Assembly (NCBI RefSeq): GCF_011764545.1
Contig: NZ_AP022870.1
Location: 8,872,001-8,936,000 of the forward strand
Direction of reading: 5' to 3'
DNA: 64,000 nucleotides
DNA from: Phytohabitans flavus
GTDB taxonomy: Bacteria; Actinomycetota; Actinomycetes; Mycobacteriales; Micromonosporaceae
The position numbers were made by a program, and so were the translations under genes. The notes below the pieces were generated by a model that was not told the DNA's origin, made no database searches, and saw only the letters and a list, made by a program, of their open reading frames with translations. Shown here in pieces: positions 35,803-44,044 of this stretch. Within the stretch, counting starts at the first letter, position 1, and each line of letters opens with the position of its first letter.

Positions 35803-35843
35803 TCCGGCCGGGTCCCTTCACCGGGGCCCGGCCGGACGGTTTT
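35803..35843 (+). terminator. Rho-independent terminator after the DUF4082 gene
   Basis: TCCGGCCGGG (35803-35812) pairs with CCCGGCCGGA (35827-35836), with extra inner G-C pairs, followed by CGGTTTTG. It separates the secreted protein gene from the flippase gene only 21 bases later and may act as an attenuator. Confidence 0.75.
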
Positions 35844-35863
35844 GAACTGGGGAGAGTTCTTCG

Positions 35864-37912
35864 GTGAGCGATTCGCTGTTCGGCCGCGCGGGCAAGGCGC
35901 TCGGCTGGAGCTTCGCCTCCACCGCCCTCGGGCGGCTGAGCACGCTCGCGATCGGCATCGCGATCGCGCGGCTGCTGGGGCCGGAGGAGTTCGGCACGTT
36001 CGCGGTGGCCACGGTCGCACTGCTCGCCGTGCTGAGCTTCAACGAGCTTGGCGTGAGCCTCGCGATCGTACGGTGGCCGGGCGACCCGAAGGAGATCGCG
36101 CCGACCGTACTCACGATCTCCGTCATCTCCAGCATCATCGTCTACATTGGATGCTTCTTCGGCGCCCCGCTCTTCGCCAACGCGATGGGCGAGCCGGACG
36201 CCACCGGCGTGGTACGCCTGCTCTGCCTCAGCGTCATCATCGACGGCCTTGTCGCCACGCCCGCGGCCATGCTCCAGCGGGAGTTCCGGCAGGGGCGCAA
36301 GACCATCGTCGACCAGACCACCCACTGGCTCGGCTCGCTCACCTCGATCGCCTGCGCGTTCACCGGCATGGGCGCGATGAGCCTGGCGGTCGGCCGGCTC
36401 ACCGGCGCGCTCGCCGGAGCGGTGCTCTTCATCGCGTTCGCCCCGCAGGCGATGCGCTTCGGCCTCAACCGCGAGAAGGCCAGGGCGCTGATGCGCTTCG
36501 GCCTGCCGCTCGCCGGGTCGAGCATCATCGTCTTCGCGGTCAACAACGTCGACCGCATCCTGGTCGGCGCCACGCTGGGCCCGGTCGCGCTCGGCTACTA
36601 CGTGCTGGCCGCCAACCTCGCCGGCTGGCCGATCAACATCTTCTCCCAACCGGTCCGCGCGGTCGCCCCGGCCGCGCTCGCCCGCCTCCAGGGTGACAAA
36701 CCGGCCATGCGCACGACATTCCTGTCCACCGCCGGCCTCCTCGCCGCCGCCACGCTGCCCGCCTGCGTGGTACTGGCCGCGGCCAGCGAGCCGCTCATCC
36801 GCCTGGTGTACGGCACGGTGTGGGAGCCCGCGGCCATGATCCTGCCGTGGCTCGCCCTCGTCGCCGCGGTGCGCATCCTCTTCGAGCTCGTCTACGACTA
36901 CTTCGTGGTCCTGGCCAGCAGTCGCGTGGTGTTTACCGCGCAGCTCGCCTGGCTGATCGCCCTCATCCCGGCGCTGATCGCCGGTGCCGCCATCGCCGGC
37001 CTCCAGGGCGCCGGCGCGGCACAGCTGGGCGTGGCCCTCGTCGTGGTGCTGCCCATCTACCTGTACGAGCTACGCCGCAGCGGTATCGGCGCGGGCTCGC
37101 TCGCCGCTCGGCTGGCTCTGCCCGTGCTGGGCGCCGCGGTGGTCGGTGGCGTGGTCGCGGTGACCAGCCACCTGATCACCATCGACCTGCTCGCGCTGGC
37201 GGTGGCCGGCCTCGTGGGCGTGGCCGGGATGGGCGCATTGCTCTACCGCCTGCGCCACCTGATCGGCACCCTCCGCCGCATCGGCGCATCCGCCGATGCC
37301 GCCCCCGAGCCAGCCCCGGTCCCCACCCCGCGTGACCGTTGGGGTCCGCCCCGGCTATTCAAGAGACAGACGAGGGCTACCGCGACGTCCGCGGTGGTCC
37401 GGACCGCTGCTCCCGCGGCCTCACCCTCCGCGGTCCACAACCACCTGCCGGTACAGCTGACCGCGAGGCCGCAACCCGCGCGCCGCGCGGAGCCCGCGAA
37501 CCTCGAACGCTCGTTTTCCCTTGACCTGCGCAACAGCCGGACGCCATTTGTTGGCCTGCTCCAACCCTTCTACACCGTTCAAGGAAGACCGGGTCTGCGC
37601 GGCCGCCATCACCAATTCCGTGCCTGCGGCATGCGGACAAGGTCAAGACCTCAAGCCCGAATGATCCCTCTAGAGATCTTTTGGGGTTGGGGTTTCGGGC
37701 TTGTCCACAAGCGACGCTTCGCGTCGATTGTTCGGCGATTTGTCCTATGCCCGAGGCTCAGATTGCCTGATGCCGGCTCGCGCGGCGCCCGCGAAGGCGT
37801 GGTTTCCCTTGATCGGTGGGTGGGGTTTGGAGCAGGCAAGCGATCGTGGTCCTTAGCTGTTGCTGTGGGCACAGCCAAGTACCACGATCCGTCGGACGGC
37901 TTCCACCTGTAG
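35864..37912 (+). CDS. Wzx-like polysaccharide flippase, with run-on into repeat DNA
   Basis: The first ~490 residues are a 14-helix MOP-superfamily flippase (SFASTALGRLSTLAIGIAIA, IARLLGPEEFGTFAVA, NNVDRILVGATLGPVALGYY) that moves polyprenyl-linked repeat units across the membrane. The frame then continues 192 codons through repeat DNA (37336-37912), giving a low-complexity tail with no homology. A TGA at 37333-37335 would be in frame if one base were missing just upstream (C-rich 37310-37331), so the natural stop is probably there. GTG 35864 follows GGGGAGAG. It is the only flippase in the window. Confidence 0.82.
   Translation: MSDSLFGRAGKALGWSFASTALGRLSTLAIGIAIARLLGPEEFGTFAVATVALLAVLSFNELGVSLAIVRWPGDPKEIAPTVLTISVISSIIVYIGCFFGAPLFANAMGEPDATGVVRLLCLSVIIDGLVATPAAMLQREFRQGRKTIVDQTTHWLGSLTSIACAFTGMGAMSLAVGRLTGALAGAVLFIAFAPQAMRFGLNREKARALMRFGLPLAGSSIIVFAVNNVDRILVGATLGPVALGYYVLAANLAGWPINIFSQPVRAVAPAALARLQGDKPAMRTTFLSTAGLLAAATLPACVVLAAASEPLIRLVYGTVWEPAAMILPWLALVAAVRILFELVYDYFVVLASSRVVFTAQLAWLIALIPALIAGAAIAGLQGAGAAQLGVALVVVLPIYLYELRRSGIGAGSLAARLALPVLGAAVVGGVVAVTSHLITIDLLALAVAGLVGVAGMGALLYRLRHLIGTLRRIGASADAAPEPAPVPTPRDRWGPPRLFKRQTRATATSAVVRTAAPAASPSAVHNHLPVQLTARPQPARRAEPANLERSFSLDLRNSRTPFVGLLQPFYTVQGRPGLRGRHHQFRACGMRTRSRPQARMIPLEIFWGWGFGLVHKRRFASIVRRFVLCPRLRLPDAGSRGAREGVVSLDRWVGFGAGKRSWSLAVAVGTAKYHDPSDGFHL
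37374..37442 (+). repeat. A element, copy 4
   Basis: Begins GGGCTACCGCGACGTCCGCG and runs to CGCGGTCCACAACC. It lies inside the run-on part of the flippase frame. Confidence 0.8.
37668..37710 (+). repeat. D motif, copy 1
   Basis: CTCTAGAGAT followed by a T-run and a G/T-rich stretch. It resembles 37958-38000, and related reverse copies are near 25655-25684 and 17785-17813. Confidence 0.5.
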
Positions 37913-37924
37913 TACCGATCAAGG
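37807..37924. repeat. B-like element with a different hairpin core (118 bp)
   Basis: Ends CCTTGATCGGT and ACCGATCAAGG match the B family exactly, but the core is unrelated: GATCGTGGT/ACCACGATC (37842-37850, 37881-37889) enclosing GCTGTG/CACAGC. Confidence 0.7.
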
Positions 37925-37957
37925 AAGCATGGTGCGTTTTGGGTGTGTTTGTCGGAT

Positions 37958-38000
37958 CTCTAGAGATTTTTCGGAGTCGGGTCGATTGGGTCCGTCGACA
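37958..38000 (+). repeat. D motif, copy 2
   Basis: CTCTAGAGATTTTTCGGAGT, then GGGTCG-rich sequence similar to copy 1. Confidence 0.5.
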
Positions 38001-38036
38001 AGGGTGGCTGTGGGCTCATTGCCTGATGAGAGATTT

Positions 38037-38107
38037 GGGCTACCGCGGCGTTCGTTGTGGCCGGGCCGCTGCTCCCGCAGCCTCGCCCTCCGCGGTCCGC
38101 AATCCAT
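38037..38107 (+). repeat. A element, copy 5
   Basis: Nearly identical to copy 1 (GGGCTACCGCGGCGTTCGTT), including the ~27 bases before it starting at 38008. Confidence 0.8.
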
Positions 38108-38186
38108 ACCCGGGCTGGCGTCGCTGGCGATAAGGCCATTGCTGGCGGGCGTGATGCCGGGAGCTGGCGAGTCTTGTCGCATGTTT

Positions 38187-38228
38187 CCTTGGTCGCTGCG
38201 CGCTTTGACCTCACCGTGCCGATCAAGG
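38187..38228. repeat. Short (42-bp) element, copy 2
   Basis: Ends CCTTGGTCG and GCCGATCAAGG; same length and same spacing to the next B element as copy 1. Confidence 0.7.
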
Positions 38229-38270
38229 TGAGGGTCGCGGGCGCCCGGCACCGTCGAGTGGGTGGCGTGG

Positions 38271-38377
38271 CCTTGATCGGTGGGTGCTCTGGTCGTCCGT
38301 GTCGAGAAATTGCCCCTCCAGGGGCAATTTCTCGACACGGACGCAGTGTGGTGGGGTGCTGTATGCGCCGATCGTGG
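38271..38377. repeat. B element, copy 4 (107 bp, long hairpin)
   Basis: Perfect 24-bp arms (38294-38317 and 38320-38343) around CC. Relative to copy 1, arm bases change in pairs (G-C to T-A in GTGGCG/GTGTCG, and T-A to C-G in GCCCTT/GCCCCT). Confidence 0.8.
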
Positions 38378-38442
38378 GAAGTCTGCGGTCATGGCCTTGA
38401 TCGGCGTCTTCGCGTGGAGGTCACGCGCCCACCACCGCAGAG

Positions 38443-38540
38443 CCGGCAGTGGAGGTCGGGGGTTTCGGCGAGCGCTAGCGAGCCGCCGACCGGAGCGGTG
38501 CCCGCGGGAGCATGCGGTCCGCAGCTGACGCGGACCGGGG
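38443..38540 (+). repeat. C element, copy 2 (98 bp)
   Basis: Shares GAGCGCTAGCGAGCCGCCG and the CTGACGCGGACCGGGG end with copy 1; ends 25 bases before the -35 box of the next promoter. Confidence 0.75.
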
Positions 38541-38564
38541 TAGATCTGGCTTCTGCTCTCTGGG

Positions 38565-38614
38565 TTGACGCAACCAGATGATTGCTATAGCTTCAGTGGC
38601 AACTGAATGGTTGC
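38565..38614 (+). promoter_or_regulatory. Promoter and nested operator of the SRPBCC-arsR operon
   Basis: TTGACG (38565-38570) and TATAGC (38586-38591) form a candidate promoter with a 15-bp spacer. TTCAGT/ACTGAA (38592-38597 and 38602-38607, 4-bp spacer) is a perfect inverted repeat. It sits inside a wider pair GCAACCA/TGGTTGC (38570-38576 and 38608-38614). Such symmetry over the -10 fits autorepression by the ArsR-type protein of the operon. Confidence 0.6.
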
Positions 38615-38629
38615 TACAAGGAGGCGGAC

Positions 38630-39064
38630 ATGGCATTCCCCGATCGGATCGAGCGCACGCTCCAGCTGGCCCACCCACCGGAGCGGGTCTGGGCGGCGCT
38701 CACCACGGCCGACGGCCTGGGCACGTGGTTCGGACATCGCGCCGAGGTCGACCTGCGCGTCGGTGGCCAGGCGAAGCTCACGTGGGACAGTGGCGACACA
38801 GCCACCCTCATCATCGAGCGTCTCGAGCCGCCGCGTGTCTTCGGCTACACCTGGCCGGTCTACGGCCTCTCCGACAGCGATCCGCGACGTACCTACGTGG
38901 AGTTCACGCTGGAGGCCACCAGCACCGGCACGACGCTGACGATGGTCGAGAGCGGGTTCGCGCAGCTGCCGGACGCCGAGCACAAGGCGGCATTCGCCGG
39001 CAACACCGACGGCTGGACAAACGAGCTGGGCGAGCTTGTCACGTACCTCGATGGACAAGCCTGA
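38630..39064 (+). CDS. SRPBCC (AHSA1-like) domain protein
   Basis: A 144-residue START/Bet v1-like protein of the AHSA1 branch. PDRIERTLQLAHPPERVWAAL is the first strand-helix, TTADGLGTWFGHRAEVDLRVGG the family signature region, and GWTNELGELVTYL the C-terminal helix. It forms a hydrophobic cavity for an unknown ligand. AAGGAGG lies 5 bases before the ATG. It overlaps the ArsR gene by 14 bases, a pairing seen widely in actinobacteria, where the regulator usually controls both. Confidence 0.88.
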   Translation: MAFPDRIERTLQLAHPPERVWAALTTADGLGTWFGHRAEVDLRVGGQAKLTWDSGDTATLIIERLEPPRVFGYTWPVYGLSDSDPRRTYVEFTLEATSTGTTLTMVESGFAQLPDAEHKAAFAGNTDGWTNELGELVTYLDGQA

Positions 39065-39410
39065 CCTTGAGGCGGTGGCGGAGGAGGTCTTCGCCGCCCT
39101 GGCCGACCCGAGCCGGCGAGGCATCCTCGCCGCGCTCGCGGCCGAGGGGCCGGCCACCGCGACGGACCTGGCCGCCCAGCTGCCGATCACCCGGCAGGCC
39201 ATCGCCAAGCATCTCGCCCTGCTGTCCGAGGCGGGGCTGGTCGTGGCCGAGCCGGGGGAGCGGCGGCGGGTCCGCTACAGGCTGGACTCCGCGCCCATGA
39301 AGGTCGCCCAGCAGTTCCTCGCCGCGCTGGCCCGCGACTGGGACGGTCCGCTGGCCGCCCTGCGAGACAGGTTGGACGAGCCGCCGGACGGCCCTCGCGG
39401 CGGGACTTGA
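39051..39410 (+). CDS. ArsR-family transcriptional regulator
   Basis: A 119-residue winged-helix repressor. AEEVFAALADPSRRGILAAL and ATDLAAQLPITRQAIAKHLALLSEAGLV make up the helix-turn-helix, and RRRVRYRLDS the wing. No metal-binding ELCVCD-type motif is present, so it belongs to the non-metal SRPBCC-linked class. The ATG at 39051 is used instead of an in-frame codon at 39036. It probably binds the inverted repeats at 38570-38614. Confidence 0.88.
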   Translation: MDKPDLEAVAEEVFAALADPSRRGILAALAAEGPATATDLAAQLPITRQAIAKHLALLSEAGLVVAEPGERRRVRYRLDSAPMKVAQQFLAALARDWDGPLAALRDRLDEPPDGPRGGT

Positions 39411-39412
39411 CC

Positions 39413-40645
39413 CTACGGGTTGGACTTGATGGACGCGGCGGCGAGAGTGGGTGCGTTGAAGTCGTCGCGGGCGGCGCTCTTGCGCAGCGACTCGTAGCGT
39501 CGCCGGGTCTTGTGCGCCGCCAGCCCGGCCAGCGACCGCAGCCCGTCCCGGGCACCCGCACCGGCCGACTGCTTCACCGCCAGCGCCTGCTCGTAGATCT
39601 CCACCTGGAGGCGGGCAGCGCGCTGGAGGCTGAAACGCTCGACGACGAGCTCGCGGCCGTACTGGCCGAGCTTGGCCCGCTCGCCCGGGTCGGCGAGCAG
39701 GCGGCGAAGCACTGTCGTGAGGTCGTCCGCCGGTCCCACGCCGTACCAGCCCTGCTCCAGGAAGAGGTCGACGCTGTCCGGCGTCAGCAGGCGCCAGAAG
39801 CCCTCCTCGCCCTGCACCACGAGCGGCTTGCCGAAGGCGAGTGCCCGCAGCGCCGAGCCGCCCATACCGAGCATGATGTCGGCGGCCGCGTACGCCGGGC
39901 GGGGGTCGAGCAGCTCGCCGGTGAGCACGACTGCACGCCGCCCGGCGCGGGCGTTCGCGGCCTCCGCGCGTGCCTCGACGGTCTCGCGGGCCACGCCGTC
40001 GCCGGCGATGACCAGGCGCACTGGCTCGTGCTGCGCGAGCTCGCCCATGACGTCGATCGCCGTGAGGATGCCCTCCAGCTTGAGCTGCGGGGAGAGCCGG
40101 GTGACCGCGACGATGTCGACAAACCCCGGGCCGAGGCCGAACTGCTCGCGGAATTCGGCGGTGGGGTGGCCGGGCGCGTTCTGCACGACGTCGACCGGCG
40201 GCTCGATCAGGTGCACCGGGCCGGGGCGGCGGGCGGCGGTGTGGCGCTGGAGCGCGGCGGTGCCGACCACCAGGTGCATCGACGCGGGCAGGAATGGAGC
40301 CACCGCCATCGACATCACGGTGGCCACGGCGGCGGCGCGGCCACCGGGGTAGACGGCGGCGTTCGCCTCCAGGGCGGGCGGCCACTCGTACCCGTGCACG
40401 ATGTCGAGGCCGCGGCTGCGGATCAGGCGCCGCAGCTTCGCCGTGACGCCCGGCGAGGGGCGGCGCCGGCGGTCGCTGACCGGCAGGTGTTCCATGCCCA
40501 TCGCGGTGACCCGGTCGACGAGCGGGCCGGGCTCGCCGATGACGGCCACGTCGTGGCCCAGGTCGCGGACGGCCGCGGCCAGCTCGATCGCGTTGAGCTG
40601 GCTGCCACCGATGTGCATGCCGTGCGGGTAGACCAGGATCCTCAC
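39413..40645 (-). CDS. Family 4 glycosyltransferase
   Basis: A 410-residue GT-B protein. MRILVYPHGMHIGGSQLNAI contains the glycine loop of the acceptor domain; GLDIVHGYEW, VTRLSPQLKLEGILTAID and LTGELLDPRPAYAAADIMLG are donor-domain landmarks. The usual E-x7-E is replaced by MGGSALRALAFGKPLVV. GGAG (40652-40655, minus strand) is 6 bases before GTG 40645, so this start is preferred to GTG 40657. It is the distal gene of the long minus-strand glycan operon. Confidence 0.83.
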   Translation of the reverse strand: MRILVYPHGMHIGGSQLNAIELAAAVRDLGHDVAVIGEPGPLVDRVTAMGMEHLPVSDRRRRPSPGVTAKLRRLIRSRGLDIVHGYEWPPALEANAAVYPGGRAAAVATVMSMAVAPFLPASMHLVVGTAALQRHTAARRPGPVHLIEPPVDVVQNAPGHPTAEFREQFGLGPGFVDIVAVTRLSPQLKLEGILTAIDVMGELAQHEPVRLVIAGDGVARETVEARAEAANARAGRRAVVLTGELLDPRPAYAAADIMLGMGGSALRALAFGKPLVVQGEEGFWRLLTPDSVDLFLEQGWYGVGPADDLTTVLRRLLADPGERAKLGQYGRELVVERFSLQRAARLQVEIYEQALAVKQSAGAGARDGLRSLAGLAAHKTRRRYESLRKSAARDDFNAPTLAAASIKSNP

Positions 40646-40676
40646 TGGACGCTCCACAGTAGACCGAACAAAATGG

Positions 40677-41693
40677 TCATCGCACCACCGCTGGGGACCA
40701 CGCGTCGTGGATCAGCAGCTTCGGCGCGCCCGTGCCGTCGGCCGGTACGCTCCACACGTCGCTCGTGGCCGTGTCCGCACCCTCGCGCGGCAGGCCGTAG
40801 AGGACCGTCTTGTCGTCGAGCCAGACCGCCTGGTCGTCGACGCTGCGCTCCTCGGCGAGCACAGTCTCCTTGCCGCTGCGCAGGTCGTAAACGGCCAGCC
40901 GCCACTTGCCCGCGGGCAGGTCGCCGTGCTTCTTGAACGCGACCCGCGTGCCGTCGGGGGACAGCGACGGGCACTCCACGTCCTCGCGGATCGTGGTCAC
41001 CCGCTTGGCCGACAGGCTCCCCTCCACCAGCCAGGTCTTCTTGCCCGAGGCCGCGGTGGCGTAGAAGCGGTCGTTGTCGGCGAAGGTGACGCCCCAGAGG
41101 TTCTTGTCGCGGGCGGCGAGCACCTTGCCGTCGACCACCAGCTCGAACTGCTCGATGTCGCCCACCACAGCGCCGTCCGTCTGGGACACCACCGTACGGG
41201 TGGAGAACTGGCCGGGCGACGCGTACGAGTCGCCGAAGACGAACGCTGTCGTGGCCACCAGCTGACCGTCCCGGGACAGCCGCGCGCGGCTCGGGATGCC
41301 GGCCAGCGGCAGGTCGTGGCTCGGCGCCCACTCCTGGTCGAGCAGCGTCGCCTTGTACGTGGTGACGAGCCCGCGCTCGGCGCTGAGGCAGATCGCGTCG
41401 ACGGCGGTGGCGTACACCCGGTCACAGGCGGCCGGGGTCATCGCGCGCGGCCCGTCGGCGTTGGCCAGCGGGACGACCGCCACCCGCCCGTACGACTGGC
41501 CGAGCGCGGTGCTGCGGAAGACAAGGTGCGGCGCGGACCGCAGCGCGGTGAGGTCGTCGCGCACCGGCACCGGCGGGGCGTCCGCCACGGCCTGTGCCTG
41601 GGAGCGGCGCTCGTACAGCACGTACCCCGACGCGCCGAGGACGACGACGACGATGATGGCGACGAGCGCGTAGATCCGCGACTTGGTGTTCAC
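40677..41693 (-). CDS. Membrane-anchored TolB-like beta-propeller protein
   Basis: A 338-residue protein with one N-terminal helix (residues 7-26, IYALVAIIVVVVLGASGYVL) and an extracytoplasmic region with WD40/TolB-like repeats (RARLSRDGQLVATTAF, PSLSPDGTRVAFKKHG, VWSVPADGTGAPKLL). Such propellers act as scaffolds or sensors. The GTG start overlaps the MFS stop (GTGA). A role in secretion or monitoring of the exported glycan is inferred from location only. Confidence 0.7.
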   Translation of the reverse strand: MNTKSRIYALVAIIVVVVLGASGYVLYERRSQAQAVADAPPVPVRDDLTALRSAPHLVFRSTALGQSYGRVAVVPLANADGPRAMTPAACDRVYATAVDAICLSAERGLVTTYKATLLDQEWAPSHDLPLAGIPSRARLSRDGQLVATTAFVFGDSYASPGQFSTRTVVSQTDGAVVGDIEQFELVVDGKVLAARDKNLWGVTFADNDRFYATAASGKKTWLVEGSLSAKRVTTIREDVECPSLSPDGTRVAFKKHGDLPAGKWRLAVYDLRSGKETVLAEERSVDDQAVWLDDKTVLYGLPREGADTATSDVWSVPADGTGAPKLLIHDAWSPAVVR

Positions 41694-42937
41694 GCTGAAA
41701 CAGCCTTTCCCGAGACACCGCGCAACAGCCAGGCGGCGGCCGGGATGACGGCGGCGAGCGCGGCCGCGACCAGCAGGAGCGCGGTGCCACGGCCCGCGAA
41801 CTGCCACAGTATGCCGAAGCCGAGCGAGGCCGCGAAGCGGGCGAGCGCCACCACCGTCTGCGCGGCCGCGATGCCGCTGCCCCGGGTCTCGGCCGGCACC
41901 AGCCGGCTGATCAGCGCGGGCAGCACGCCGTCGGTCGCCGCGTAGAACGTGCCGAGCAGCGCCAGCACCGCGAGCGTCGAGACAAGGCCGCCGGACGGGC
42001 GGGCGGCCAGCAGGTAGCCGGCAACCAGTGCGACGTGGCCGCCGATCAACACCCGGGCACGGCCCACCCGGTCGGCGAGGCGGCCGAACGGCACCGCCAG
42101 CGAGAGGTACACCGCGTTCGTGCCGATGTAAAGCAGCGGGAAGTAGAGCGCGGCGAAGTCGTCGCGGGCCTGGAGCGAGAGGTAGATGAAGCCGTCGCCC
42201 ACCGTCACTAGACCGAGCAGGCCGGCCGCGAGGAGTGGCCGGCGAAGCTTCGGCCCGCTGATCTCGCGGGCCACCCGCCGCAGGCCGACGCGGGCCTTGC
42301 CCGCCGCGGTGCGCAGGTTGGGGACGAGCAGCAGGAGTACGGCGAAGCCAGCGGTCGCGAAGCCGAACGACACCACGAACACCGAGTCGTAGCTGCCCGG
42401 AACCGTCCACAGTAGAGCGAAGGCGACAAGTGGGCCGAGCGCCGCCCCGAACGTGTCCAGCGCCCGGTGTACGCCGAACGAGCGGCCCAGCGAGTCCGGA
42501 TGCGAGGAGGCGGCGATGAGCGCGTCGCGGGGCGCGGTGCGCAACCCCTTGCCGAGCCGGTCTGCGGTGGTTACCGCCGTGATCGCGGCGAAGCCCTGCG
42601 CGGGCAGCATCGCGATGCGGCTGAGCGCGGAGACCCCGTACCCGAGTGCGGCCACCAGCTTGGGGTGCTCGCGGCGGTCCGCGGCGAACCCTCCGGCGAT
42701 CCGGACGATCGCGCTCACGCCCTGGTAGATGCCATCCCAGAAGCCGTACGCCGCGGGGCTGAGGCCGACCACCGCGGTGAGGTACAGCGGCATGATCGAC
42801 GCGACCATCTCCGAGGAGACGTCGGTGAGCAGGCTGACGACGCCGAGCAGGACGACCGTGGAGGAGACCCGCCGGACCACCGCACGACTAGCCGGCGGGG
42901 CGGCACCCGCCGGCTTGTCGCGCAGTGACACGTACAC
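41690..42937 (-). CDS. Major facilitator superfamily transporter
   Basis: A 415-residue MFS protein with 12 helices. SLLTDVSSEMVASIMPLYL, GFAADRREHPKLVAALGYG (loop 2-3 motif) and RLGKGLRTAPRDALIAASS match the MFS family near YfkF-type antiporters, in which DxxGKGxRTxPRDxLxA is characteristic. The second half repeats the fold (GRLADRVGRARVLIGGH). The substrate is unknown; it may export a small metabolite rather than the polymer. A GTG start is used; 12 bases separate it from the aminotransferase stop. Confidence 0.87.
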   Translation of the reverse strand: MYVSLRDKPAGAAPPASRAVVRRVSSTVVLLGVVSLLTDVSSEMVASIMPLYLTAVVGLSPAAYGFWDGIYQGVSAIVRIAGGFAADRREHPKLVAALGYGVSALSRIAMLPAQGFAAITAVTTADRLGKGLRTAPRDALIAASSHPDSLGRSFGVHRALDTFGAALGPLVAFALLWTVPGSYDSVFVVSFGFATAGFAVLLLLVPNLRTAAGKARVGLRRVAREISGPKLRRPLLAAGLLGLVTVGDGFIYLSLQARDDFAALYFPLLYIGTNAVYLSLAVPFGRLADRVGRARVLIGGHVALVAGYLLAARPSGGLVSTLAVLALLGTFYAATDGVLPALISRLVPAETRGSGIAAAQTVVALARFAASLGFGILWQFAGRGTALLLVAAALAAVIPAAAWLLRGVSGKAVSA

Positions 42938-42949
42938 GGGACAGGGACC

Positions 42950-44044
42950 TTACCCGAGGGCGGCGGCCAGCTCGCGAACGACGGCCTCCTGCTGGTCGAC
43001 CGTGATCTGCGGGTAGATGGGCAGCGACAGGATCTCGCCGGCCGCCTTCTCGGCCTGCGGGAAGGCGCCCTGGCCGAGGCCCAGCCCGGCGAACGCGCCG
43101 GTCAGGTGCACCGGTACCGGGTAGTGGATACCGGCACCGACCCCGGCCGCGTTGAGCTTGGCCAGCACCTCGTCCCGGCGAGGCACCCGGACGCAGTAGA
43201 TGTGCCACACGTGCTCGTTGCCGTCGAGCGTCGCGGGGCGTACCACGTCGAGCCCGTCGAGCAGCGCGTCGTAGCGGGCGGCTGCCGCACGACGCGAGTC
43301 GTTCCAGTGGGCGAGGCGGGTCAGCTTGGCGCGCAGTACCACCGCCTGGAGCGCGTCGAGCCGGCTGTTGAAGCCGATGACGTCGTGCGCGTACTTCTTG
43401 AGCCCGCCGTGGCTGCCGATCGTGCGGACGGCCGTGGCCAGGTCGGCGTCGGCGCTGACGACCGCGCCCGCGTCGCCGTACGCCCCGAGGTTCTTGCCCG
43501 GGTAGAAGCTCGTGGCGGCGATGCCGTCGACGCCCGCGCCGCGCCCGTGCCGGGTAGCGCCCTGGCACTGCGCGGCATCCTCCACGATGGACACATCCTG
43601 GCCGGCCAGCCCCTCCCGGAGCCGCTCGACCTCGGCCAACTGGCCGTAGAGGTGTACCGGCACGATCGCCCGGGTGGCCGGCGTGACCGCGGCGAGCGCG
43701 GCGTCCACGTCGATCAGGTACGTCCGCGGGTCGCAGTCGACGAGCACCACCGTGCCGCCGGTACGGGCCACCGCCTCGGCGGTCGCGATGAACGTGTTGG
43801 CCGGCAGGATCACCTCGCTGCCCGGGCCGACACCGACCGCGCGCAGGGCGAGCTCGAGCGCGTCGGTGCCGTTGGCCACGCCCACGCAGTGCGGTACGCC
43901 ACTGAACGCCGCGTACTCCTGCTCGAAGGCCGCGACCTCGGCGCCGCCGATGAACGCGGTGCCCGCGATGATCCGCTTGAAGCCGGCCTCGACTTCCTCG
44001 GCCACCTCGGCATGTGCGGCCGCGAGATCGACCAGAGGGATCAT
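42950..44044 (-). CDS. DegT/DnrJ/EryC1/StrS aminotransferase 1
   Basis: A 364-residue PLP-dependent sugar aminotransferase that converts a keto-sugar nucleotide to an amino-sugar. MIPLVDLAAAHAEVAEEVE, VGVANGTDALELALRA, EDAAQCQGA and the PLP-lysine Lys184 in SFYPGKNLGAYGD are present. The sequence is close to WbpE/QdtB-type enzymes that form 3-amino sugars. Start ATG overlaps the acyltransferase stop (ATGA). Together with the oxidoreductase at 46826 and an acyltransferase it would complete a 3-acylamino sugar route. Confidence 0.9.
   Translation of the reverse strand: MIPLVDLAAAHAEVAEEVEAGFKRIIAGTAFIGGAEVAAFEQEYAAFSGVPHCVGVANGTDALELALRAVGVGPGSEVILPANTFIATAEAVARTGGTVVLVDCDPRTYLIDVDAALAAVTPATRAIVPVHLYGQLAEVERLREGLAGQDVSIVEDAAQCQGATRHGRGAGVDGIAATSFYPGKNLGAYGDAGAVVSADADLATAVRTIGSHGGLKKYAHDVIGFNSRLDALQAVVLRAKLTRLAHWNDSRRAAAARYDALLDGLDVVRPATLDGNEHVWHIYCVRVPRRDEVLAKLNAAGVGAGIHYPVPVHLTGAFAGLGLGQGAFPQAEKAAGEILSLPIYPQITVDQQEAVVRELAAALG

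Larger units (their letters stand above)
37336..38629. other. Repeat island 3 (non-coding)
   Basis: About 1.3 kb. Contents: A element (37374-37442), D motif CTCTAGAGAT (37668-37677), B-like element with a different core (37807-37924), a second D motif (37958-37967), A element (38037-38107), short element (38187-38228), B element (38271-38377), CCTTGATCGG site (38395-38404), C element (38443-38540) and then the promoter of the SRPBCC gene. No credible gene is seen. Confidence 0.8.
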
